In this document: positions 32,077 through 43,132 of the stretch, in pieces
Numbering within the stretch: position 1 is the stretch's first letter
Layout of the letters: each line of letters begins with the position of its first letter
Assembly: GCA_033239125.1 (NCBI GenBank)
Contig: BSWB01000005.1
Coordinates: 138,070,494 to 138,134,493 of the forward strand
Direction: 5' to 3'
Length of the DNA stretch: 64,000 bases
From: Fagopyrum homotropicum
Taxonomy: Eukaryota; Streptophyta; Magnoliopsida; Caryophyllales; Polygonaceae
Position numbers and translations under genes: made by a program
Notes under the pieces: generated by a model
The model's input: only the letters and a program-made list of their open reading frames with translations
What the model was told of the DNA's origin: nothing
Databases searched by the model: none

Positions 32077-32081
32077 AGATG

Positions 32082-33055
32082 TGCACTTGATTATACTTCT
32101 TGAAAAGCTCCTGGAAAATTAGGATATTGTGCTTAATCGATTTACCCTTAACGAAAGCACTTTGATATGGGCCAATGATGTGTGGGAGTGTGGACTTAAT
32201 TCTGTTAGAAATGAATTTTGCAATAATTTTGTAGATAGTATTGCAGCAAAAGATGGGACGGTGCTCTGATGGGCATGTGGGGTTTTCATTATTTGCTATA
32301 AGGGAGATTGAAGTGTGGTTTACCTGCCTGAGCAACTTCCTAGTAGAGTAAAAGTTTGAAATGGCGTTAGTGATCAACCCATCCATGATGATACTTTAGG
32401 AGGACTGAAAGAGGTATGCATTGAAGCCATCGGGGACATGTGCCTTGTTATCACCAATATTGAAGAGATAATCTTTGATTTCCTCATGGGAGATAGGTTG
32501 AGAGAGGGATCTGATGAAGTTTGGGCTGAGCTTAAGTATCGGACAATCTGAAAGATGAGTTTGGCTAGTGGTGTAGTTAGGGTTCAAGATGGTCGAGAAG
32601 TGCTTGATAAGAGTAGTAAAGATATCGACAAGATCATGGATAAAGTTATTTGTGGAGTTGATGAGCATTTTGATGGTGTTTGTACCTCTTCTGGCTCTAA
32701 TGCTCTTGAAGAAGAAACAATCACATTGGTCACCATGTTTGATCCATCTAGCTTTAGAGAGTTGTGCCAAGTAGGTCCGAAGGGTATCAAGCGCAGAGCT
32801 CATATTAATGATAGTGTTCTTCTCCGTCTCTAGAAGGTTGGTGCCTTGTGGGGATGTTTGGGGATTATTTGGGGTAGAGGAGAGGAAATATTTCAATTCT
32901 TGGATGGTAGAGTGGATATCCACAAGCTTTTGGTTTGGGAACTTTTTTAGCTTCGGTTTGAGATGCTTGAGTTTATGGATGAGATGGTACATAGGATGGC
33001 ATTGGATGGGCCAGTTCCAAGAGGTTTCGATGGTAACGAGAAAGTCTTCATGCAT
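32082..33055 (-). pseudogene. LINE ORF2, linker and RT N-terminal half
   Basis: 33055-32396 contains the region before RT (KARWIKHGDQCDCFFFKSIR) and the start of RT (SQPISHEEIKDYLFNIGDNK). After a frame change, 32386-32048 continues RT (HRPIFCCNTIYKIIAKFISN, IIGPYQSAFVKGKSIKHNIL). It then runs into the LTR at 32081. The missing RT half is at 18801 and below. The catalytic DD box lies in that other half. Confidence 0.87.
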
Positions 33056-33099
33056 GGTCCTTGCATTATTAAACCTGAACTGGGATTTGAATGTTGGTT

Positions 33100-33640
33100 A
33101 GAATTGTCCAAGGAAAGGATGGTATGTGAGTGATCAAATATTTATGGATTGTTGAATAAGGCCGAATAGTTGAGGAAGGCTGAACTCCACATATTGTTCA
33201 TGATGATTATGTCCGATTTGCACTAGGTTCTAGCGTCAGAGTGCGTGTTATTCCAAGTGAATTTACATCCAAAGTATATGTGGTGAGAAAGGTTGTTAAG
33301 GTTAAAGCATGAAGCAAGTTCGTTTGAGATTTGTGAGATGTTAGGGCTCCCGTCCGAGGATTTTTCATCACGTGTAAGAGTGACTTTAAAGTCACCAATG
33401 AGAACCCGAGGGGAAGAGGAGTTTAGGTGGTTGATTGTAGTAATGGAATCCCAAAGGATAGAATGGTACGTCAAGAGGATGGTTATGGGCGTAGATGAAA
33501 GAACATTCAAAGAGGGGTAAAGGAGGAGGGGAGGTGATGTGGTTGTGGGAGGGGAGAATTGGCCATGGATAATCTATTCATTTATGACGATAGATGTAAG
33601 GTTAAGGTTGGAGGGATTCCACCAAATCCAGTTGCGGTAT
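33100..33640 (-). pseudogene. LINE endonuclease region
   Basis: 33510-33223 on the minus strand reads as the end of an apurinic-type endonuclease (PRVLIGDFKVTLTRDE, GCKFTWNN). The GDF and FTWNN words are typical of plant L1 endonucleases. An overlapping frame (33398-33207) shows that frames are broken. The N-terminal catalytic residues are not clearly readable. Confidence 0.8.
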
Positions 33641-33658
33641 AGGCTCGTGCTACGCACC

Positions 33659-33709
33659 AGCACCTTGGAGTATCCCCGTTTGCTACCAACGGGGATACTC
33701 CATGGTGCT
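33659..33709. repeat. 22-bp inverted repeat inside the LINE
   Basis: The arms AGCACC(T/A)TGGAGTATCC... at 33659-33680 and 33688-33709 pair with one mismatch around a 7-nt loop TGCTACC. On the LINE strand the first arm holds ACCATGG, and a seven-codon frame from that ATG (including the stop) ends with TAG in the loop. Whether this is original LINE sequence or a small insertion is unknown. Confidence 0.7.
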
Positions 33710-33904
33710 GAGGCGTTTTACTATTCATTGGGAGAGATTGGTATTCTCATGGCATCTCTTGACATTAGAGGAGGAGGGTAGAGAGTGTACGTGTTTCAGA
33801 TGAGGGTGAATTTGAGTAGGGGGACCATGATTAGATGGTGGGAGATCCGAAGATTCAGAGGGCATGAGTGGAGCAAGAGGTTGTGTGTGTTGAGGTCTCC
33901 CTAT

Positions 33905-35250
33905 CTAGCATGGGAAGAGGATGGTTAGCACTTGACTTGGTAAGGGGATGAAGTGGAAGATTGGTGGGTGGGGAGAGATGCGAAAGGATTCATTAGAGGT
34001 GGGTAAATGAGGTTGGTGTTTGGCGTTGGGTGGAGCGCGTGAGCTCTTGCGGAACTTTTGGGCATGCTTAGGCGCAATAGTGGGTCGACATCTATGCCCG
34101 AACACCTAGCAACGTGAACAATGGTCCATAAGAGATTTTCTGATAGATTGTTTCACCATCAGGCCCAATGAGGGTGATCTCTCTCGAAGAGGCTTGGATG
34201 TCCACCACGATTCTAGCAAACCCAAGGCAATCTTGATTAGCTAAGCAGGAGTCGGTGAGGATGGGAATACCAATGGCAACCAATCCTAGCAAGCATATGT
34301 TGGGACTAGAAGCGGTAGTCAAAGTCGTTAAGGGAGGCCCAAATCGAAATGGAGGTGAGGCTGGAATAGTCAAGATTTATCCTATGAACCCACCGTTTCA
34401 GGAGTAGAGTGGACGAGCCATTCATGAATTAGGGACTGCTAAGGAGGGTAGCATTAAGGTCTTCCTTAGATTCAAAATGGAAGATGAATATGCCCTTATC
34501 ATTGTGGAGAACCTTGGGGGTCTTGATGGAGTTCCAAGAACAAGAGGAGAATGAAGCAATCTTTCAGAAGCTGATGGGGCTACCCATGGGGAACCCAATC
34601 AGGGAAAGCCTCCATTAGCAAGTAATGTCAGCAACATCCTCCTCGGAGAAAGGGATTTTTCCTTTCTAGAGCCGTGGGGTAGAAAAGAAAGGGGTATGTG
34701 GCTCCAAGATACGGTTTTCGAGACGATGTCTCTATACGAGTTTGGGAGGGGGAAGGAACGTCGCTTGGACTGGTCATAGGAGACTGGCTAGGAGGGGGAG
34801 GTGGAGGGACATAAGAGGTTTAGATAGTGGTGTTAGTAACAAGGCCATCAACATGAGGATAAACAGAGGCAGGCAGGGGTTGGTGGCAACAACAACAGTC
34901 AATTGGAGAAAGGGGGGTAGGGGCGACACGGAGAGAGGTTAGACGGGGCCAGAGGTTAGGGAGGGGAGGGGAAGGAAAAGCTTGTCAGTAGTGATCGGCG
35001 GAGGGGTGGAGGGTAAGCTTTTTGATAGCCGCATGTTGTTTGTCATGATAAGGTCTTTAGGGCCAGGCTCGAAAAGGCTGGTGGTTGGAGAAGACGGGGA
35101 GCTAGTGGCGCCGGACGAGGAAGCTGAGGATGGAGCCAAGTTGGATATCTTGATGGACAACTATTTGGCTCGCCGGGATCCACCCATGATGGAAGGCGAC
35201 GGGGGAAGGAGGCAGAGTGGGGAAGGGTAGGCGCGTGGGGGCACGTACTC
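33905..35250 (-). pseudogene. LINE ORF1 (nucleic-acid binding protein), broken
   Basis: It opens on the minus strand at about 35192 with MGGSRRAK followed by a stop, then SIKISNLAPSSASSSGATS. 34373-34092 holds the DUF4283-like plant LINE ORF1 core (TDSCLANQDCLGFARIVVDI). Past a stop near 34100 comes a CCHC-like VFGHRC segment. The 5' end is closely matched at 6815-7131. Several stops make it non-functional. Confidence 0.8.
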
Positions 35251-35297
35251 TAGGGCACGGAGTTTTTTTTTTATCGTTACTTAGATAAAAAAAAAAA

Positions 35298-35760
35298 TTG
35301 TTGTCAACTATTATTGAATTATTTTTACATTTTATATCTATGTCTAATTTACGAAAGAGTTACAAAGGCGGGATAAAGATTATGGTCCAACATTAACAAT
35401 AATTACTCAACAATTATTACTCGTTACGATAAGGTGTACTTAGAATTGGGTAACTATGCTAATGTTTTGTTTTTTACCTTCTACATTTAGCATATCATGT
35501 TATAATTTGGAGTAATTTTTTTGTTATGTTATTTGATTACGAAATGATTTATGCACTTTTCATGTTGAGTTTTTCGAATCAATAGTTTATGTCTCTTCTT
35601 TCTTGCATAATCACTAACCACGTGTGGCTCGCAGGTAGATGGAAAAGAGCACATTACCTAAGCAAGTTCCAAATTAGTGATTGATTGAGCAAAGTGATTT
35701 TTAATGGATAGATTTTACAATTCAGCTTTTATGTTGCCCTTTTGTGCGATTTACTCAAAA
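35298..35760. repeat. Inverted-repeat arm of unit 3, plus side
   Basis: It continues the unit 3 spacer after the LINE. It begins with the LINE target duplication and runs to the GCAC-type palindrome before the H5 promoter. It matches 7132-7561 and 39040-39510. Confidence 0.78.
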
Positions 35761-35808
35761 ACCAAAGTTAACTCCTCGTCGTCTACTCGTCCCTTTAATT
35801 TTGAAAAC

Positions 35809-35882
35809 TGGGCCATATCCACGTTCCACAGGCCCACTTGGTTTTCTGAAACCCTAGAATGCCGCAGATCTTCCTATAAAAA
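35809..35882 (+). promoter_or_regulatory. TATA box and TGGGCC pair of the H5 cassette
   Basis: TGGGCCATA (35809), AGGCCCACTT (35830), and TATAAAAA (35875-35882). The arrangement mirrors that of the minus-strand cassettes. Confidence 0.65.
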
Positions 35883-35985
35883 TCAGGTATGGCCACTTTC
35901 CTACATCACAACCTATATTGCCGCAGATCTTCTAGTTTTCTCAACTCTGCTGTCTCAAATCCTCCCAGTCCGTTGAAGTATATCT

Positions 35986-36089
35986 CCCGACTTCATCATT
36001 GTTTTGAACAATCTAGTTGCTGCTGATCATGAATCGTCTTTCCCACGATTTTGCAGCAACTACATTGTTCAAACAATGATTTAGTTGGG
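35986..36089 (+). ncRNA. MIRNA-like hairpin H5
   Basis: The arms CCCGACTTCATCATTG... and ...CAATGATTTAGTTGGG form the stem. The loop is short and keeps AATCGTC/CACGATT. The TATA box lies 103 bp upstream. A run of about 23 A follows at 36103, after GGGTACTTGGTTG. Confidence 0.62.
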
Positions 36090-37270
36090 TACTTGGTTGA
36101 TAAAAAAAAAAAAAAAAAAAAAAAACTTGCAATCGACTCTCCATCCGCAGAAGGACAGTGTCCCAGTGTTCTCTTTGTCCACCAATAACCCAAATCAGCG
36201 TCTAGGTTTATAAACTTCGAACTCATCGTGTGGTTCAAGTTTTTGTTTGTCGAACTATTTTAAATTTCAGATTTCTGTTTCTGCGCATGGTATTTGAATT
36301 AAAAGTGACAAATTGCTGTTTGTCGACCATCGTGTGTTTCCTCTGTGTCGATCGATCATCTTGCTGTGTTTTATTAATCACACCAGAAGAGTAATATTTC
36401 TGACTGAATTTTGTTAAAGATTCTGGTTGTATAACTCCTTTACAAAGGATTCATTTGGCTGACAACTTAGTGGGTCCGGTCCACGGCAAGCAAGACATGT
36501 TTGATGTTATGAGAATACAATGTACTATTATCATGACAATCCATGAAATATAACATTTAAGTTGGCTTACCCAAAATTAAACTACAAGTACTCTCCATTC
36601 GACAAAAAGTCCCAATAAATAAGCCAACATTATACCTATAGTGACTGAATGCTAACAACCGAGAAGTATAAAATTAGATATAATTGTTAAGTCGATGTAG
36701 GAAGGTATAATGATTAAAAAGATGCAAGAAGGATGCATGGAAATGAAAAATACTCCCACATAAGAAAATACTCCCACATTGAAGCTTTCCCATGTACAAC
36801 AAGAAGCTAGGATGCATCTTGAGAATGTCATGCAAATTACAAGCTGAGTTGAATCTTAAGATCAAGGTCACACAATGCTTATGACTCCTCGCTTTTCCTA
36901 GTCTACCGTCCTCGCTCTCACCTCTCATTTTTTCATACTCATCGACAATCACTCACAATCTCGTAGTATGGGCTTAGCAACAACGTACGTCTTTACTTTT
37001 TATGAGAACATTTTATGATGTCGTGGGTTCAGATTTAGGGTTATTTTAATTCTGTCTGTAAGAATTTAGAGAAGTTGAGGGAAGAAGATGATATGGGCTC
37101 AGATTTAGGGTTATTTTAAATCAGATAATTTTCTCATTAAACAAGATATAAACAAATAGATTTTGGTCCTAATCCCATCAATGCATTTTTTTCATCCCTG
37201 ATCCCGAACAAAAGTGATATCGATCCAATCAATGATTTCAGTGTTTTTCATATCCCGACAAAAGTAATAT
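36090..37270. repeat. H5 downstream block and array spacer
   Basis: The first 450 bases are the plus-cassette downstream block, including a poly(A) run at 36103-36125. The rest is the spacer also seen at 540-1130 and 14113-14880. No gene is seen. Confidence 0.7.
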
Positions 37271-37671
37271 TTTTTGATTAATTGCAAATCTTTTATTCAT
37301 ATTTACTTTGGCTTTCTATGGTCAGTCAAGACTTGGTCTGCAGATATTTATCGTGTTCAGAGAAAACGCGGAGTCACGTCAGACTCTACTCCTGATGGTC
37401 GCCGTGGTCCCATACAGCTAGATAGACAGTATAATAATAAACAGTCAGCAACATTACACAATTTGAACAGAGATGAAACTCAATACATCAGCTTAACTTG
37501 TCAAGATAAACCATAACATTCTGCAACAGAGAAGAAATCAGAGAATAATTTTAGTGAAGAAATATTCAGGTGAGAACAAATAATACATAGCCTCAAATTC
37601 AGAAACATCAGCTTCAAAACCAAATACAAATAATGCATTCAAAATTAAGCAAAGAGCCGGTGCTGCAAGTA
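37271..37671 (-). repeat. Downstream block of hairpin H6
   Basis: A close match to 1141-1504, including GCAGATATTTATCGTGTTC and the block around GGTCCCATACAGCTAGAT. It has no coding domain. Confidence 0.65.
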
Positions 37672-37775
37672 CCCAACTAAATCATTGTTTGAACAATGTA
37701 GTTGCTGCTTAATCGTGAGAAAGACGATTCATGATTAGCAGCAACTAGATTGTTCAAAACGACGATGAAGTCGGG
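37672..37775 (-). ncRNA. MIRNA-like hairpin H6
   Basis: The arms CCCAACTAAATCATTG... and ...CGACGATGAAGTCGGG form the stem, with a shortened loop. It is head-to-head with H7 across a complete spacer of about 2 kb, so this is the best preserved pair of the array. Its own promoter is decayed. Confidence 0.58.
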
Positions 37776-37881
37776 AAGTATACTTCAACGGATTGGGAGC
37801 ATTTCAGACAGGATCATTGGGATGTGTGGAAGATCAGCGCCGATCTAGGGTTGTTGTGGTCTAAAAAGAGGTCATACCTAA

Positions 37882-37955
37882 TATTTATTGGAATATTGGC
37901 TTAGTAGGGTTACAGAGAAGTGGGCGTGTGGATAAAATATGTCCCAATTTTAAAA
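37882..37955 (-). promoter_or_regulatory. Decayed promoter block of H6
   Basis: The TATA word has become AATAAATA (minus strand), and one GGCCCA has become GTCCCA. Position and spacing (106 bp to the hairpin) are kept. This copy may be silent. Confidence 0.5.
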
Positions 37956-37984
37956 ATGAAAGGGACGACTAGCATTTTTGTTTT

Positions 37985-39540
37985 GAGTTAATTGCACAAA
38001 AGTGCTTACTTATAAACTAATTCGTAAAAGTTACCCATTAAGTAACATTTTGCTCAAACTAATCGCTAATTTGGAATTACAATGGGTAATACGCTTTTTC
38101 TTTTACCCGAGCAATTCACGGTTTTGTCTGGAAGGAAGATGAATAATAAAAGGTTAATTCGAAAAATTCAACCGTAAAAACTACATAAACTATTTTGGAA
38201 TCTGATTCAAATTATCCAACAAATTATTCCAAATTTACAAAACAGTGTGTTAAATGTAGAAAGTATATACCAAACAATACTCGCAATTACTCAATTTAAA
38301 TACATCTTATGGTAGTGACCATGTTGGAACGAAATCTTTAGCCGTCTTCGTAACTCTTTTGAAACTTGGACATAACGACATTATAAAGTAACACATTGCG
38401 ATAAATTTTTTGTTCACAAAAAACAAAAATGAATACTTATAGAACATTAACTTCCACTTACAAGTTCTCCTTGTTGTAATTTCAATCACTATATTGTTTT
38501 AATCTAAAAAAAGAAATAGTTTTGAGACTTCTTCATGGATCACACTTCTTCACTCTAGTACACTTCATTAATCTCCCCACTTGACATGTCATTAGTTACG
38601 CGCAAATTAAAATATCGTTTGTTTCTTGTTTCTTTCTCTATTTCCTTAAACTCTCGTGACTTTCCGTCCCCGGCTCTAATATTTATTTCTTATATGTTAC
38701 TTTTTGGGTAATCTAATGTCGTTATGTTCTAACTCCCGTCTCTCATCCTTTCAATTTATTCTCAATATATAACAATTAAGATAAATTAATGATAAATAAC
38801 ACTAGCTAGGGTGATATCTATTATTAGGATTCAACATTTCATGCCTCCAATGAAAGAATATACATATTAAATAATGTGATGGAAAAAGAGTTCTCAATTG
38901 TATTGCCTTTTACACGTTGAAACAATACATTGATGGAAATTACAAATAATGATGAAAAACTTGTAAGTGAGTGTTTAGTGACACTTTTTATGTTTTGCCA
39001 TTGTTTCTCATTTTTACTCTAAAATTGTAAGTGGTCAACAAGTATCCATCCTGTTTTTTTTTAACAAAAAGGTTGTCATCTATTATTCAATTGTTTTTTC
39101 CTTTTGTATTTATGTTCAATTTACGAAAAAATTACGACGACAATGAAAGTTTTCGGTCCAACATGAACAATCGTTACTTGTTACTCGTTACGATAAGATA
39201 TACTTAGAATTGGGTAACTATGAGAGTTTTTTGTTTGTTTACCTTCTACATTTAGCATATCATGTTATAATTTGGAATAATTTATTATCAGATCTATTTA
39301 TTTACTTTTTACGGTTGAATTTATTCAGATCAACCGTTTATTACTCATCTTCCTTCCATCGTCACAAAAATTTCCTCGCTCGGGTAAAAGAAAAAGCACA
39401 TTACTTACGAAAATTCCAGATTAGCAATTAGTTTGAGCAAAGTGTTATTTTAATGGGTAATTTTTACGAATCGGTTTATAAGTGGCACTTTTGTGCGATT
39501 AACTTTAAAAACCAAAATTCTAACAAGTTTCGTCAGTTGT
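37985..39540. repeat. Complete inverted-repeat spacer between H6 and H7
   Basis: The left arm (37985 to about 38530) and the right arm (about 38885-39540) are imperfect inverted repeats of each other. For example, CTTACAAGTTCTCC...CTATATTG answers AATACATTGAT...AACTTGTAAG. About 350 bp in the centre are unique and carry no frame of note. The hairpin cassettes point outward from it. Confidence 0.75.
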
Positions 39541-39565
39541 CAGTGGTCCCTTTCATTTTAAAAAT

Positions 39566-39638
39566 TGGGCCATATCCACGTTCCCAGGCCCACTTCATTT
39601 TCTAAAACCCTAGATTGCCGCAGATCTTCCTATAAATT
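39566..39638 (+). promoter_or_regulatory. TATA box and TGGGCC pair of the H7 cassette
   Basis: TGGGCCATATCC (39566), AGGCCCACTT (39586) and TATAAATT (39631-39638). Confidence 0.65.
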
Positions 39639-39742
39639 TCAGGTATGACTACTTTCCTACAGCACAATCTAAATTGCCGCTCATCTTCCAGTTTTCTCAA
39701 CTATGCTGTCTGAAATGCTCTCAGTCTTTTGAAGTATTATCT

Positions 39743-39855
39743 CCTGACTTCATCATCGTTTTGAACAATCTAGTTGCTGCTGATAACTAATAGTCTTTCT
39801 CACGATTTAGCAAATTAAGCAGCAACTATATTGTTCAAACAATGATTTAGTTGGG
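39743..39855 (+). ncRNA. MIRNA-like hairpin H7
   Basis: The 5' arm CCTGACTTCATCATCG... and the 3' arm ...CAATGATTTAGTTGGG pair over about 38 nt with about five mismatches or wobbles and one bulge. The TATA box is 104 bp upstream. The 14-nt self-palindrome ATTGTTCAAACAAT sits in the 3' arm. Confidence 0.62.
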
Positions 39856-40860
39856 TACTTGATTGAGAAAAGAAAGAAACCCATCTTCTTTCCCGATTGT
39901 TTCCTCATCTTCAACGAGGTTTGCAATCGACTCTCCATCCGCAGAAGGCCGGCGTCCTAGTGTTCTCTTTGTCGATCAATAGCCCAAATCGGCATCTAGG
40001 TTTGTAAACTTCGAACACATTTCTCTTCTCCAGATTTATAAAATTCGAAACCTAATCTGTTTCAAGTTTATGTTTGTCGAACTATTTTAGATTTCGGATT
40101 TCTGTTTCTGCGCATAGTATTGGAATTACAAGTGGCAAATTTCTGCTTGTAACCATGTGTGTTTCCTCTGTCGATCGCTCACCTTGCTGTTTTTTTCTTA
40201 TTCACGTCACAAGAGTAATATTTCTGAATTAATTTTATTAAAGATTCTGGTTGAATAGCTCATTTACAAAGGTTCATTTGGCCGACAACCTAGTGGGTCC
40301 CACTGCAAGCAAGTCAAGGCTGTCCGGAGGAGAAGAGGAATTTGCCAGCTAGTGTACTTATTCTTGATTGATGTAATGAGAATGCTTGAAAGCTTCAGGC
40401 TTCATCATATGTAGGCTTCATCCTGATACTATGTTTTTTTAATTAGATTCTTGTTTTGATTTTGAACAACATTATAGAGGGCAAAGTTCAGACAACTGTT
40501 TCAATTCTAATTTGCTTGATGACAATACTGATGCAAAATCTGAACTAATATGTTGATGGTCGACATATAGAAAATCATTAAGCAGACAATAATTTGCAAT
40601 CTTTTGAATGCAACCAACCAGGTGAAGAAAAAAAACTTTTATAAACTTCACCTGCAATCAGAGACAATTCTATCGTTCAGTAAGGGTTTGTTTGGCAGAT
40701 CATTTGGATGAACAAAGATCTTTATGTTTAAATATGGATATTTTCCCAATTTAAACAGGTTCATGTCACTTTTTTCTTCGCGTAACTGTATACCACAATC
40801 GGATTGAAATAAACTTTTATAAATCTGGAAACGCCCCAAACTATTTAAAACATATACTTC
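39856..40860. repeat. H7 downstream block and degenerate spacer
   Basis: The plus-cassette downstream block runs to about 40420. The rest, including 40480-40860, resembles 43790-44340 in part (GAGGGCAAAGTT, CAACTGTTTCAA). No gene is seen. Confidence 0.65.
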
Positions 40861-41060
40861 CGATGGTCGTCATGTTCCCATCATTTCAGACAAGATCATT
40901 GAGATGTTTGGAAAATGGGCAGCAATCTAGAATTTTGGTGTAGGAAAGTGGGCATACTTGCGCAGCAGGGATACACAGAAATGGAGTGGGCTTGTGGGTA
41001 AAATATGGCCCATGACAACTGTGATTTGGAATTGGTTTTGAGTTTTTTTTTTTTTGATAA
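40861..41060 (-). pseudogene. Hairpin-less minus cassette of unit 5
   Basis: It keeps the stretch between hairpin and promoter (CATTTCAGACAAGATCATTG) and part of the TGGGCC block (GAGTGGGCTTGTGG, TATGGCCCA). The hairpin and the TATA box are deleted. The left breakpoint is near CCCATCATTTCAGAC. It is the mirror case of H3, which lost its promoter. Confidence 0.65.
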
Positions 41061-42830
41061 AAAAAATTGGTTTTGAGTTAATCGCAGCTACTTATAAACT
41101 AATTTGTAAAACCTACCCATTAAAATAACACTTTGCTCAAACGAATCACTAATTTGGAATTTCATAGGTAATGTGCTTTTTTCTTGTACCCTAGCAATGC
41201 ATGGTTTATGACGATAGAAGGAAGATGAATAATAAACGGTTGATCTAAAGAATTCGACCGTAAAAAGTACATATCTTATTACGGAATCTGATCCAAAGAT
41301 AACCAACAACTTATTTTAAATTACAAAACGGCATGCTAAATGTAGAAAGTATAAATTACAAAACATTCTTACAATTACTCAATTTGAAGTACCTCTTATC
41401 ATAATGGCAAGTCACGTTGGACTGAAATCTTTTACCGTCTTCTTATCTCTTTCGGAACTTGAACATAACTACATGTAAGGTAACACAACTAAAATAATAG
41501 ATGGCAATAAATTTTTTCACCAAAAACAAAAATGAATACTTATAGAACATTAACAAATGGAGTAAGAATGAGTTGATTATCACTAAACTTCCACTTACAA
41601 ATTCTCAATACTTGTTGTAATTTCAATCACTATTTTGTTTTGACCTACAAAAAGCATTAGATTTGAAAACTCTATTTCCATCTCCTTTTTTTGAATTGTG
41701 TAATGACTTGTCTATGCTATTAACATAATATATTTTTATTGTTACCATTTCCTTTATACTTTGTACTAATCTTAATATTTTAACCTATTCATATTCACAT
41801 TTATTATTATCTATATTATGAGACTTTTTCATGGATCAGTTATTTCACTCGAATACACTTTATTAATCTCCCCATTTGATCGAGATAACGAGCACATGTA
41901 TTTAGTTAGGCGTAATTTTAAATATGGCCAGTTTCTTTTTTCTTTCTCTATTTCCTTAAACTATTTTGACTTTCCTTTCCCGGCTCTAATATATCTCCTT
42001 TTATGTTGCTTTTTAGGTCATCTAATGTCGTTATGTTCTAACTCCTTTCTTATCATTTCAATTTATTCTCAAAATATAATAATTAAGATAAAATAATGCT
42101 AAATAACAATAATTGTAAGGGATATCAATTTGTAGGTTCAACATTTCATGCCTCCAATTAAAAATATACATTTTAAAGAATGAGATAGAAAAAGATTCCT
42201 CAACAATATTTCTTTTTGCTGAAACAATACATTGATTGAAATTACAAACAAGGATGAAAAACCTGTAAGTGGAGGTTTATTGACAATTTTATATTTAGCC
42301 ATTATTTTTCATTTTTACTCTAATTGTTAGTGGTCAATAAGTATCCATTCTGTTTTTCTTTAAAAAAAAAGTTGTTATCGTCTATTATTTTACTGCTTTT
42401 ATTTCTCATGTATGCCCAATTTACTGAAGAGTTACGACACGGCGGTTAAAGTTTCCGATCAAAATAAACAATCGTTACTCGTTAGGATAAGATGTACTTA
42501 AGGTAACTATGAGAATGTTTTATTTCTTACCTTCTACATTTAGCATATCATGTTATAATTTGGAATAATTTGTTATCGGATCCCGGAATAATTCATGTAC
42601 AATTTACAGTTGAATTTTTCGGATCAACCGTTTATAACTCATCTTTTTTCCATCATCACAAACCGTTCATTGTTCGGGTAAAAGAAAAAGCACATTACCT
42701 AGGAAATTTCAAAATTAGAGATTAGTTTGAGCAAAGTGTTATTTTAATGGGTAGTTTTTACAAATCAGTTTAAAAGTAGCACTTTTGTGCGATTAACTCA
42801 AAAACCAAAATTTTAACTTATTCGTTGTCG
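41061..42830. repeat. Inverted-repeat spacer of unit 5
   Basis: Both arms and the centre are present and homologous to 37985-39540. There are no frames with domains. Confidence 0.7.
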
Positions 42831-42856
42831 TCAGTCGTTGCTTTCATTTTCAAAAC

Positions 42857-42925
42857 TGGGCCATATTTTATCACAAGCCCACTCATTTTCTGAAACCCTA
42901 GATTGCCGCAGACTTCCTATAAATA
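42857..42925 (+). promoter_or_regulatory. TATA box and TGGGCC element of the H8 cassette
   Basis: TGGGCCATATTT (42857) and TATAAATA (42918-42925). The second element has become AAGCCCACT. Confidence 0.6.
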
Positions 42926-43028
42926 TCAGGTATGCCCACTTTCCTACAGTACAACCTAAATTGCCGCCGATCTTCCAGTTTTCTCAACTATGCTGTCTGA
43001 ATTGATTCCAGTCCTTTGAAGTGTTTCT

Positions 43029-43132
43029 CCCAACTTCATCATCGTTTTGAACAATCTAGTTGCTGCTCATCACTAATCGTATTTTAGCAAATTAAGCAGC
43101 AGCTATATTGTTCAAACAATGATTTAGTTGGG
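43029..43132 (+). ncRNA. MIRNA-like hairpin H8
   Basis: The arms CCCAACTTCATCATCG... and ...CAATGATTTAGTTGGG form the stem. The loop is shortened and has lost the inner sub-stem, while the arms keep the family sequence. The TATA box lies 103 bp upstream. Confidence 0.6.

Larger units (their letters stand above)
17044..35297 (-). mobile_element. L1-type LINE, split by the Athila-like element
   Basis: A non-LTR retrotransposon on the minus strand. Its 5' end is near 35297 and its 3' end near 17044. ORF1, endonuclease and RT N-terminal parts lie at 32082-35250, and RT C-terminal and zinc-binding parts at 17100-18801. The 13.27-kb LTR element sits inside RT. An 18-bp imperfect target duplication flanks the LINE (TTGTTGTC..C.ATTATT at 17026-17043 and 35298-35315, three mismatches). 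A T-rich 3' end follows on the left. Without the insertion it is about 5 kb. Many stops and frame breaks make it dead. Confidence 0.87.

Noticed and set aside
37660..39870. Target-site duplication at the edges of the hairpin pair
   Set aside because: The sequences outside TACTTG(A/G)TTG differ on the two sides in every unit, so a transposon origin is not proven.
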